Below, one piece after another: positions 16,953 through 24,743 of a DNA stretch of 64,000 bases. Every line of letters starts with the position of its first letter. Position 1 is the first letter of the stretch. Source of the DNA: Caulobacter sp. CCUG 60055 (GTDB taxonomy: Bacteria; Pseudomonadota; Alphaproteobacteria; Caulobacterales; Caulobacteraceae). The notes under the pieces are model-generated. The model ran no database searches, had not been told where the DNA came from, and saw only the letters and a program-made list of their open reading frames with translations. A program made the translations under genes and the position numbers. The DNA is taken from NCBI RefSeq assembly GCF_022750545.1, contig NZ_PUIC01000012.1:35279-99278 (forward strand), read 5' to 3'.

Positions 16953-17975
16953 TCAGCGATCCGCGACGGCCGGGTCGCCCCAGGCCTCGGGCGGGCAGCG
17001 GACGCAGCCGTCCTCGTAGATCGTCGCCGGGGTCCGGTCCGAAGACAGCTCCATCGGCCCGTCGAGATCGACGATGTCGCAGAGCTGGCCGACCACGAAG
17101 GCCGGGGCCATGGCCAGCACGGTGCCGCACATGTTGCCGACCATGACCTTGAGGCCGAGGCGGCGGGACTCGCGGACCATGTCCAGCGCCTCGGTGAGCC
17201 CGCCGCACTTGTCGAGCTTGATGTTGATGACGTCGACCCGCCCGACCAAGCCGGCGATGTCGCCGCCGTCCTGGACGCTCTCGTCGGCGGCGATCGGGAT
17301 CGGCGAGGCCAGGCCGTCGAGCCAGTCGTCGCGGTCGAGGGGAAACGGCTGCTCCAGCAGCTTGACCCCGGTTTCGACCAGACAGGGCGCCAGCCGCGCG
17401 AAGCTGTCGCGATCCAGGCCCTGGTTGGCGTCGACGCCGAGCCAGACGTCGGGGCGCGCCGCCCTCACCCGCCGCACGCGTTCGCCGTCGACGGCGTCGC
17501 CGGTCAGCTTCAGCTTCAAGGCCCGCGCGCCGGCGAAACGCCGCGCCTTGGCCGCCATCACCTCCGGATCATCGGCGCCGACGGTGTAGGTGGTCAGAAG
17601 CGGCCGGGACGCCTCCAGGCCGGCGAGCGCCCAGACCGGACGACCGACGCGCTTGGCCTCCAGGTCCCACAGGGCGCAGTCCAAGGCGTTGCGGGCGCCG
17701 CCCGGCGGCAGCAGGCCGCGAAGGTCCTCGCGGTCGAGGCCCGCCTCGATCCGCTCGCGCAGGGCCTCGATCTGGGCGACCATGGCCGCCGGGTCGTCCC
17801 CTCGGTAATAGACCCCGGCCGCCTCGCCGCGCCCCACATGGGCGCCGTCGCTCAGGGCGACCACGACCACGTCGATGTCGACGAAGGTGTAGCCGGATAT
17901 CCGGAACGGCTTGGTGAACGGCCAGTTCTCGACCCCGACCTCAAGGCGGACAGGCCGCCTGACATTCTCACTCAA
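16953..17975 (-). CDS. dgcA: Enolase-superfamily epimerase, N-acetyl-D-glutamate racemase DgcA / dipeptide epimerase
   Basis: About 340 residues; mandelate-racemase/dipeptide-epimerase type. Catalytic lysine in ALKLKLTG, metal ligands in WLGVDANQ, LLEQPF and IAADESVQ, and the second catalytic lysine in INIKLDKCGG. A TTG start (MSENVRRP) has AGGAG exactly 9 bp upstream; an ATG 84 bp further up would overlap the sigma-factor gene and adds a low-complexity tail. With dgcN in the same run it would complete conversion of D-glutamate to N-acetyl-L-glutamate. L-Ala-D/L-Glu epimerase is the close alternative and also suits peptidoglycan recycling. Confidence 0.82.
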   Translation of the reverse strand: MSENVRRPVRLEVGVENWPFTKPFRISGYTFVDIDVVVVALSDGAHVGRGEAAGVYYRGDDPAAMVAQIEALRERIEAGLDREDLRGLLPPGGARNALDCALWDLEAKRVGRPVWALAGLEASRPLLTTYTVGADDPEVMAAKARRFAGARALKLKLTGDAVDGERVRRVRAARPDVWLGVDANQGLDRDSFARLAPCLVETGVKLLEQPFPLDRDDWLDGLASPIPIAADESVQDGGDIAGLVGRVDVINIKLDKCGGLTEALDMVRESRRLGLKVMVGNMCGTVLAMAPAFVVGQLCDIVDLDGPMELSSDRTPATIYEDGCVRCPPEAWGDPAVADR

Positions 17976-18006
17976 AAGGGGCTGCTCCTGTGGATCGGGA
18001 CCAAGG

Positions 18007-18696
18007 TCAGGGTCTGGCGAGCCGGCGGCGCGGCGGCGCGGCGGCTTGTCCGGGCCCATGCTCGAACTCGGCGGCGAGTTGCGCCTTGCCGGCCGCGAGG
18101 TGCTTTTCGATGGCGTGCACCGTCACGCCCATGCGCCGGCCGGCTTCGGCGTGGGAGAGCTTCTCGAACCGGCAGAGCATGAGGGCCTCGCGCCGGCGCG
18201 GCGGCATCCGCGCGATGATCGCCAAGGCCGCCCGCAGTTGCTGCGCGGCGATCAGAGCCCGCTCTGCGCCCGGCGTCGGATCGGGCGCGTCGGCGTCCTC
18301 CAGGCCGTAGTCCAGAACGCGCTTGCGGCGGGCTCTCGATCTGAAGCGGTCGGTCAGGGTGTTTCGCGTCGCCTGAAGCAGGAAACAGGTCGGGTCGAGG
18401 ATCTCGACCCTCAGCCCCGCCTGCAGGGTCTTGACCACGGCGTCGTGCATCAGGTCGGCGGCCTCGTCGGCGCCGCCGCAGCCGGCCAACTTGAGCAGCT
18501 TCTCCCTGCGGTCGCGATAGACCTCGTCCAGCCGGCTCGACAGCGAACCGCGCTCCCCGGCCGGGGCGTGGCGACGAACCGCGCCGTGCTCGTCGTCCGC
18601 GCCGACCCGGTCGGCGCCGAGGGTCTCCCGGTCGAGCCCGGCCGGCGCGAGCTGGCGCGCCTGCCCCCGCCCCATCATCGGGACGGACCTCGACAC
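18007..18696 (-). CDS. ECF RNA polymerase sigma factor, FecI-like
   Basis: 229 residues. Region 2 (about 75-125, EAADLMHDAVVKTL and CFLLQATRNTLTDRFR) and region 4 helix-turn-helix (KLSHAEAGRRMGVTVHAIEKHL) are clear. The IEKHL ending is typical of FecI-type factors. The first 45 residues look non-conserved, so the true start may be internal. No anti-sigma or FecR gene is adjacent. It is immediately followed by dgcA (31 bp), so it may direct or respond with the D-amino-acid operon. Confidence 0.8.
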   Translation of the reverse strand: MSRSVPMMGRGQARQLAPAGLDRETLGADRVGADDEHGAVRRHAPAGERGSLSSRLDEVYRDRREKLLKLAGCGGADEAADLMHDAVVKTLQAGLRVEILDPTCFLLQATRNTLTDRFRSRARRKRVLDYGLEDADAPDPTPGAERALIAAQQLRAALAIIARMPPRRREALMLCRFEKLSHAEAGRRMGVTVHAIEKHLAAGKAQLAAEFEHGPGQAAAPPRRRLARP

Positions 18697-18881
18697 GCCC
18701 GGCGGGCCGCCAAGACCAGTCCCGGCCGCGGACCCGCGGCGATGGTCGCCGGGGCGATAAACGGCCAGCTCTTCCAGGTCATCGGCGAACTCTTGCTGTC
18801 GGGTTCCGGACTAAGCGGCGACCCTACGCAGGCGGCGCGGAGGCGCCCAATGCTGAGATCGGCGCAAGTCAGACCGAACTC

Positions 18882-20435
18882 TCATAGGCCCGACGACGGC
18901 GGCGGCGGAAACGACGGCCGCTTGAACGCCGGCGCCGGCAGCGAGGCGTTCACCGGCAGCGCCTGGACGTCCCCGGTCTTGAGGAAGGCGACGACGGCGT
19001 CGGTGACGGCCGGCTGCTGCTCCAGCAGCGCCGCCCGCGCGCCATGGCCGCCCCGGTGCACCAGGACCGTCCGGCTGTTGGGGAAATAGGGCAGCATGTT
19101 CAGCGTGTTCTCGACCGGGGTCGAGGTGTCCCAGTCGCCGTTGACGAACAGCACAGGCGTCCGGTTCAGGACCGGCGTGCGGAAGGCGTCGCCGACGTCC
19201 GGGCTCGGCCAGACGCCGGCCTTGCGCGAGGCGATGTAGGCGTCGAAGTCCCACCATCCCATCGCCGCCACGCCGGCGTCGGTCCGCAGCAGGTGCTCGC
19301 GCGCGGGGGTCACGCCCAGGCTGGTGTCGATCAGCGGCCCGATCAGCGCGTCGCGCTCGTCGCTGGCCCGGCGCTGGGCCGCCACCGCGCGGGCCCAGTC
19401 GTCGTAGCGGCCGTGATAGGCCGACAGCACCAGGGCCGGCCAGTCGGCGGCCGGGGTCAGCATGGCGCGCTGGAAATCCTCGCGGCCGAGCGCCACGGTC
19501 GACATCCGCCCGGTCTTGTCGTCCTTGATCCGCACCCTGACCGGAGCCTTGGCCAGCCGGCGCTGGACCGCGCCGACGGCGGCCATCACCCCGCCGTTGG
19601 GCAGGTAGGGCCGCAGGCCGGGATCATGGTCGGCGTCCCAAGCGATCCGCTGGAGCGCGGCGTAGATGTGCGAGGGCATGTCGTAGGCGTAGTCCAGCGG
19701 CTCCACGCCCGAGAGCAGCGCCCGCGCGACGATCTCCGGCCGCCGCCGCATGACGGCGAAGCTCCATTGCGAGCCGAAGCTCTGGCCCACCAGTGTGATC
19801 TGGCCGTATCCCAGCGCCTGCCTGAGGTCGTTCACGTCCTCGACGCATTGCAGCACGGTGTAGCCCGACAGGTCCTTGTCGGCGTTGGCCGCGACGGCGG
19901 CCTTGAAGATCTTCAGGTTCTCGGCCGTGTCGGCGGCCAGGGAGGCCGGCCGGTCCAGGGGCAGGTCGCGGGGCCGGCCGACGAAGCCCAGCACCTCGCC
20001 CCGCCGCGAATAGCCGCGCTGGTCGATGACGACGACGTCGCCGGCCCGGCTGAGCTGGAGCAGTTGCGCCTGCTGGCGGCGGGCGCGGTCGGTGGTCTCG
20101 GAGAAGGCGCCGAGATAGCTGTCGCCCGGCCCGCCCGGCAGGACGAACATCGGCGGGGCCCCGGTCGGCTCGGCCGGACGCAGGCGGGCGAAGCCGACGG
20201 CGATGATCCGGCTGGTCTTGGCGTCGCGGTTCTCGGGCACGAAGACGGCGCCGATCTCGTAGCGCACCTGGCGTCCGTCGGCTGCGGTCAGCACCTTGGT
20301 CTCGCTGACGACCTCGCCGGCCTTGCGCTGCTCGGCGGCGGAAACGGCCGGCGCGGCCGCCAGAACGGCGAGCGCGGCGAAGGCCAGAGCAGCACGCCCC
20401 AGCCGCCCCACGGCGAGGTGACGAGATATCCACAT
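18882..20435 (-). CDS. Exported alpha/beta hydrolase, tripeptidyl/prolyl aminopeptidase-like (S33)
   Basis: 517 residues. Signal peptide at 1-35 ending near AVSAAE. Oxyanion loop FVLPGGPGDSYLG, nucleophile elbow GQSFGSQ at about residue 218, acid in VNGDWDTSTP, and His in HRGGHGARA. This layout matches S33 peptidases with a C-terminal TAP-like part. It likely cleaves N-terminal residues from short peptides in the periplasm. Start: ATG preceded by GGAGGAG 9-15 bp upstream. It is first counted from the divergent GntR gene's far side, with two esterases behind it on the same strand. Confidence 0.82.
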   Translation of the reverse strand: MWISRHLAVGRLGRAALAFAALAVLAAAPAVSAAEQRKAGEVVSETKVLTAADGRQVRYEIGAVFVPENRDAKTSRIIAVGFARLRPAEPTGAPPMFVLPGGPGDSYLGAFSETTDRARRQQAQLLQLSRAGDVVVIDQRGYSRRGEVLGFVGRPRDLPLDRPASLAADTAENLKIFKAAVAANADKDLSGYTVLQCVEDVNDLRQALGYGQITLVGQSFGSQWSFAVMRRRPEIVARALLSGVEPLDYAYDMPSHIYAALQRIAWDADHDPGLRPYLPNGGVMAAVGAVQRRLAKAPVRVRIKDDKTGRMSTVALGREDFQRAMLTPAADWPALVLSAYHGRYDDWARAVAAQRRASDERDALIGPLIDTSLGVTPAREHLLRTDAGVAAMGWWDFDAYIASRKAGVWPSPDVGDAFRTPVLNRTPVLFVNGDWDTSTPVENTLNMLPYFPNSRTVLVHRGGHGARAALLEQQPAVTDAVVAFLKTGDVQALPVNASLPAPAFKRPSFPPPPSSGL

Positions 20436-20571
20436 GGCGACGCTCCTCCGGCGACGGGCGTCGTCTTGTCGCGCGCCCGGTTCTGGAGACGCTCGTCGCG
20501 CGCCCGACCCTACCTGCGCGGATCGGGGGATCGTCGCGAGACCAGCGCCCTCGGCGACGGGAACGTCCCGG

Positions 20572-21453
20572 TCAACGCCGCGCCAGCCACGCCTCGAACA
20601 GGGCCTTCCAGCCGTCGACGGGCAGGTTCTGGGGCGCCATGCCGAAGCCGTGGCCGCCCTTCTCGTAGAGGTGCAGCTCGACCGGCCGCTCGGCCGCCCG
20701 CCACGCGGCGTACAGCTTGAGACTGTCCGGCGCGCCGATGGGGTCGTCGTTCGCGGCCAAGATGAACATCGGCGGCGCATCGCCAGGAACCGACAGCGTC
20801 CCCAGCAGGCCGGGATAGATGGCGGCGACGAAATCGGGCCGCGAGGCCGGCTCGGCCTTCAGGGTCGCCCACGCCGTCACCGCGCCGCCGGCGGAAAAGC
20901 CCATCATGCCGATGCGGTCGGGCGAGACCTTCCATTCGGCGGCGCGCTGGCGGACCAATTTCACCGCCTGGACGCCGTCGGCCGTGACGTCCGGCTTCAA
21001 CGGCGCCGTCGCCGCGACCATGGCGTCCATGTTCATCAGCCGCGCCATGAACACCGGGACGAAATCGCCGCCGGTCGCCAGCAGGCGATACTTGAGCACG
21101 AAAGCGGTGACGCCCAGCGAGTTGAGCCACCGCGCCACCTCGACGCCCTCGTTCTCGTAGGACAGCATGTGGAAGCCGCCGCCGGGCGCGACGATCACCG
21201 CCATCCCGTTGGCCTTGGCCGGATCGGCGGGAAACACTTCGAGGACGGGCCGGGACACGTTGCGCACGATGGTTCCCTTGAAGGGCGCCGCCTTGCCGAC
21301 GACCTCGGCCGGATAGTCGGCCTTGCCCCCCTGCCCCCCCGCCGGCCAGAGCGGGATCGTGGCGCTCTGCGCCGCCGTCATCACCGGGGACAGCAACAGC
21401 CCCACGCCCGCCGCCAACGGGGCGAACCAGCGCAAACTCGTCGAAAGGGCCAT
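20572..21453 (-). CDS. Exported alpha/beta hydrolase, acetyl-esterase/BD-FAE-like
   Basis: 293 residues. Hydrophobic signal peptide ends near TAAQS. HGGG-equivalent loop VAPGGGFHMLSYENEG, nucleophile GFSAGG, acid in AANDDPIGAPDS, His in YEKGGHGFGM. This set is typical of xylan acetyl-/feruloyl-esterase-like hydrolases. An ATG (MALSTS) with AAAGGAG 7 bp upstream is preferred over another ATG 27 bp earlier that overlaps the stop of the preceding carboxylesterase. The substrate is unknown. Confidence 0.82.
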   Translation of the reverse strand: MALSTSLRWFAPLAAGVGLLLSPVMTAAQSATIPLWPAGGQGGKADYPAEVVGKAAPFKGTIVRNVSRPVLEVFPADPAKANGMAVIVAPGGGFHMLSYENEGVEVARWLNSLGVTAFVLKYRLLATGGDFVPVFMARLMNMDAMVAATAPLKPDVTADGVQAVKLVRQRAAEWKVSPDRIGMMGFSAGGAVTAWATLKAEPASRPDFVAAIYPGLLGTLSVPGDAPPMFILAANDDPIGAPDSLKLYAAWRAAERPVELHLYEKGGHGFGMAPQNLPVDGWKALFEAWLARR

Positions 21454-21476
21454 TCGCCCGCTCCTTTGCAGGTTGG

Positions 21477-23090
21477 TCATCGGCGCACGCCGCATCTGAA
21501 GGTGAAATCGCCGCTCCCGACGGCGTAGACCGCGTCGCCAGCCTCCAGGCGCAGGAAGCGCGCGCGCTTGGCCGGCGCGGCGCCGTCGAGCGTGAAGACC
21601 AGTTGCTGGTCCTCGGTCTTGACGTATTTCGGCCAGGCGGGCCGTCCCGCGCCGTTCGGATCGCCGCCCCTGGCGAACTCGGTCCAGTAGTCGCCGATCA
21701 GCTTGGCCGCGGCGCGGTCGGCGTCGCTGACCGGATCGCCGGAGACCTGAAGGTTGTCGAAGACGTAGGCCAGCTCCGAGGCGTGCGACGCGCCCTTGGT
21801 CGACTTGCGCTTGGCCTCGGCGACGTAGCCGAAATTGTAGAGCCAGGCCGGCTGGCCGGCGGCGGCGGCCGAACCGGCCATGAAGCGCGCCGGTTCGACG
21901 AAGTTCAGGTCGCTGGCCAGCTTGGCCTCGTAGGCCGCCTTGGAGCCGTAGGCGGCGACGACGGCGTCCTTGTCCGCCCCGAGCACCGCGGCGACCTTGG
22001 CGGTCATCGGCCCGAGCAGGAAGCCGGGGATGAAGCCCAACTCGTCGCTGTTGGCCCCGACGATATAGGGAATCTTGGCCTGACGGCCGGCGGCGAAGCC
22101 CGCGCCGATGTCGGCCGTCACGATCTTGCCGTCGATGATCGCGCCGGAATAGGTCTTGGCCTCGTTGTCCAGCATGTTGAGGCCGCCCAGCACCTTGGAC
22201 GCGGGGATGGCGCGCAGGGCGGCGACGTCGTCGCCGGCGACGCCGGCCCTGACCGCGAAGGCCTTGCCCACGGCCTCGGCCGACGGCGCGTCCGGCTTGT
22301 CCTCGCGCAGGGGCCGCCACTTGTCGCGACCGCCGCCGGACTGGGAGATGGCCTTGTGGAACAGGCCCTTGGCCGCCGGCGAGACCATCAGGGCGTTGAC
22401 CGAGCCGCCGCCAGAGGACTCGCCGAAGATGGTGAGGTTGGCCGGATCGCCGCCGAAGGCCGCGATGTTCTTCTGGACCCACTTCAGCGCGGCGATCTGG
22501 TCCATGAAGCCGTAGTCGCCCAGCGGCCCGTCGGGACTTTCGGCGCTGAGCGCCGGGTGGGCGAAGAAACCGAAACGGCCCAGGCGATAGTTGAAGGTGA
22601 CCAGCACCACGCCGCGCTGGGCGAGCTTGGTCCCTTCGAACACCGGCTGCGAGGCCGAGCCGCTGACGAAACCGCCGCCGTGAATCCAGACCATGACCGG
22701 CAGCTTGCCCTTGGCCCCGGCCTGGGCCGGCGTCCAGACATTGAGGGTCAGGCAGTCCTCGCTGACCGGCTGGGTCGACTGGCTGGTGTCCCAGGACACG
22801 CGGTTCTGCATGCAGTCCGCGCCGTAGCGCGCGGCCTGCTTGACGCCGGCCCAGGGCGCGGCGGGCTGGGGCGGCCGCCAGCGCAGGTCGCTGACCGGCG
22901 CCGCGGCGTAGGGCACGCCCTTGAATATCTGGACCTGGCCGTTGCGCACGCCTTGCAGCTCGCCCGCGTCGACCTTCACGACCGCGCTCGGCTCGGCGGA
23001 CGCCGCAGCCCCGATCGCCCCGGCCAACGCCAGCCCGCACGCCACGCGGCCGGCGGCCTTCGCCGCCTTACGCCCCCGCCAATACGCCAC
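21477..23090 (-). CDS. Exported type-B carboxylesterase/lipase
   Basis: 537 residues. Signal peptide in the first about 30. Family landmarks in order: GVPYAAAPV near 60, EDCLTLNVW, oxyanion loop WIHGGGFVSG, nucleophile GESSGGG, acid region ANSDELGF, and the late His region KGASHASELAYVFDN. GTG start (MAYWRGRK) with GGGAGAG directly upstream; open frame further up has no ribosome site and would run into the regulatory repeats. Hydrolyses carboxylic esters in the periplasm. It is first in the three-hydrolase transcript that diverges from the GntR regulator. Confidence 0.88.
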   Translation of the reverse strand: MAYWRGRKAAKAAGRVACGLALAGAIGAAASAEPSAVVKVDAGELQGVRNGQVQIFKGVPYAAAPVSDLRWRPPQPAAPWAGVKQAARYGADCMQNRVSWDTSQSTQPVSEDCLTLNVWTPAQAGAKGKLPVMVWIHGGGFVSGSASQPVFEGTKLAQRGVVLVTFNYRLGRFGFFAHPALSAESPDGPLGDYGFMDQIAALKWVQKNIAAFGGDPANLTIFGESSGGGSVNALMVSPAAKGLFHKAISQSGGGRDKWRPLREDKPDAPSAEAVGKAFAVRAGVAGDDVAALRAIPASKVLGGLNMLDNEAKTYSGAIIDGKIVTADIGAGFAAGRQAKIPYIVGANSDELGFIPGFLLGPMTAKVAAVLGADKDAVVAAYGSKAAYEAKLASDLNFVEPARFMAGSAAAAGQPAWLYNFGYVAEAKRKSTKGASHASELAYVFDNLQVSGDPVSDADRAAAKLIGDYWTEFARGGDPNGAGRPAWPKYVKTEDQQLVFTLDGAAPAKRARFLRLEAGDAVYAVGSGDFTFRCGVRR

Positions 23091-23148
23091 GACGCTCTCC
23101 CAGTTCACGCCTTGGGAGCCTTCCCAAGCGTTTTCGTTGGCGGATTTG

Positions 23149-23190
23149 ATAATCGATTTTTTTATGCAAGCAACAATATAATCGATTTTT
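23149..23190. promoter_or_regulatory. Two direct ATAATCGATTTTT repeats in the esterase/GntR divergent region
   Basis: ATAATCGATTTTT occurs at 23149-23161 and again at 23178-23190, start-to-start 29 bp (about three helical turns). Each has a palindromic ATCGAT core. They lie between the divergent carboxylesterase and GntR genes in an A/T-rich patch, so they are candidate GntR operators and promoter elements. Confidence 0.5.
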
Positions 23191-23237
23191 CTGCCAACCG
23201 CTTGATTTGACGGTTCGCGACGGGCATTGGGGTCGTG

Positions 23238-23945
23238 ATGAACGTGTCCGAGCAAAGGCTGCGTGGGGGAAAGACGTCCGCGTCGTCCCTGATCGACCAG
23301 ACTCAGCAGAGGATCCGGCGCGATATCGTGCGCGGCGTCCTGCCGGCTGGCGGCCGGCTCAAGATCGAGGAGCTGGCCAGGCGCTACGGCGTCGGCCTCA
23401 GCCCGATCCGCGAGGCCCTGTCCCTGCTGTGCGCCACCCGGCTGGTGGCCAAGGAGGACCGCCGGGGCTTTCGCGTGACCCCGGTGTCGCTGGCCAACTA
23501 CATGGACGTGCGCGCGGTGATGAACCGGCTATGGCCGATGGCGCTGCACATGGCCCTGACCAACGGCGACGAGGCCTGGGAGAAGCGGCTGGTGCTGGCG
23601 CTCTACCGCACGCTCAAATTCGACTGGGCCAAGGCCGAACAGCAGCCCGAGCTCTACGACGAATGGGACGCGGCCTTCCGGGACTTCCACCGCGAGATGG
23701 TCGCCGGAGCCGGCTCGCCGACCCTGTCCGATTTCATCGACGGCCTCGTCGACCAGCTCGAACGCTATCGCTGGCTGGCCCCGGAGGTCCGCGCCGACAC
23801 CAGCTTCGACGACCGCAACCACAAGGCGCTGGTCGACGCCCTGCACCAGCGCGATCCGGCCCGCCTCAACGAGGCGATGACCACCTACGCCAGCGGCGGC
23901 AACGCCCACCGCGAGGCGGTCGAGGCCAAGCTCAAGGCGCTTTGA
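23238..23945 (+). CDS. GntR family transcriptional regulator, FCD type
   Basis: 235 residues. Winged HTH at about 20-90 (RRDIVRGVLPAGGRLKIEEL and YGVGLSPIREALSLL), followed by an all-helical FCD/FadR-C ligand domain that runs to the end. ATG immediately follows a possible GTG start codon. It is divergent from the three exported hydrolases, with paired repeats in between, so it probably controls them in response to a hydrolysis product. Its 3' end overlaps the convergent SapC-family gene by 14 bp. Confidence 0.88.
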   Translation: MNVSEQRLRGGKTSASSLIDQTQQRIRRDIVRGVLPAGGRLKIEELARRYGVGLSPIREALSLLCATRLVAKEDRRGFRVTPVSLANYMDVRAVMNRLWPMALHMALTNGDEAWEKRLVLALYRTLKFDWAKAEQQPELYDEWDAAFRDFHREMVAGAGSPTLSDFIDGLVDQLERYRWLAPEVRADTSFDDRNHKALVDALHQRDPARLNEAMTTYASGGNAHREAVEAKLKAL

Positions 23946-24708
23946 CCGCCGCGCCCTGGCGGCCGAGCAGGTCGCGCCACAGCGACAGCGACGCGAGGTG
24001 GAAATCGATCAGGGTCAGCCAGCCCTTGCGACGCCAGTCCAGCACCACCTCGTCCGGCAGGGCGTGCAGGCGCGCGGCGTCGACGGTGCGAAACCCCCGC
24101 ACATTGAACGGCTCGCCGTCCGCCAGCGCCCCCTGGGCCTGCTGTTCGACCAGAAGATCCCGTTCGACGAGCGCGTCGCAAAAGGCGCGCGTGTCCTGCT
24201 GGCTGGCCTGCAGCGCGGCCGAGAAACGCAGCGCCTCCTGGGTCAGCGGGCTGGGCTGGCCGTCCACGAACAGCGCCTGCCCCTCCCCGTCCCCCGGCGT
24301 GGCGGCCAGGCGCGAACAGGCGACGTCGATCCCCAGGGCGTACTGGGTCTTGTCGGCCGTCTCGATGAACACGAACGGATAGCGCCGGACATAGGCGGGG
24401 ATGTAGCGCCCCTCGGCCCAGCCGCCGTCCGCCTCGACATAGAGGTTCTCCTCCGCCAGGCCCAGGACCACGGCCGGATGGGCCGGCTCGCCCACGAAGA
24501 CGATGGGATAGGCCCTCTGTCCCTCGACGAACTCGGCCGCCATGATCGGAACGGCGTTGGTCCCCGCCGCGAAACGGAAATCCTGTCCGTTCTTCAGGCG
24601 AAGGGCGCCGTGCGCCTCGGCCGTCAGCGCCTGCGGTTCGGCGTAGAACAGGGGGAAGGTCGCCGCCGCCGTCCCCGGCTGCGGGTCGGTCTTGGACTTC
24701 GAGGCCAT
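23932..24708 (-). CDS. SapC family protein
   Basis: 258 residues, Pfam SapC type: PLFYAEPQALTAEAHG near the N-terminus, AAEFVEGQRAYPIVFVGE, YIPAYVRRYPFVFIE, and a C-terminal LTLIDFHLASLSLWRDLL. No signal peptide. The family is named after a Campylobacter protein needed for S-layer secretion; its biochemical role is unknown. Here it directly follows the giant TpsA. A start at 24747 would overlap the tpsA stop (ATGA); I prefer the ATG at 24708, which has AGGA 7 bp upstream. Possibly an accessory for surface-protein export, by context only. Confidence 0.82.
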   Translation of the reverse strand: MASKSKTDPQPGTAAATFPLFYAEPQALTAEAHGALRLKNGQDFRFAAGTNAVPIMAAEFVEGQRAYPIVFVGEPAHPAVVLGLAEENLYVEADGGWAEGRYIPAYVRRYPFVFIETADKTQYALGIDVACSRLAATPGDGEGQALFVDGQPSPLTQEALRFSAALQASQQDTRAFCDALVERDLLVEQQAQGALADGEPFNVRGFRTVDAARLHALPDEVVLDWRRKGWLTLIDFHLASLSLWRDLLGRQGAAVKAP

Positions 24709-24743
24709 GGTTCGGTCCTGGTTCAACAAAGGTCCCCCTGCGC

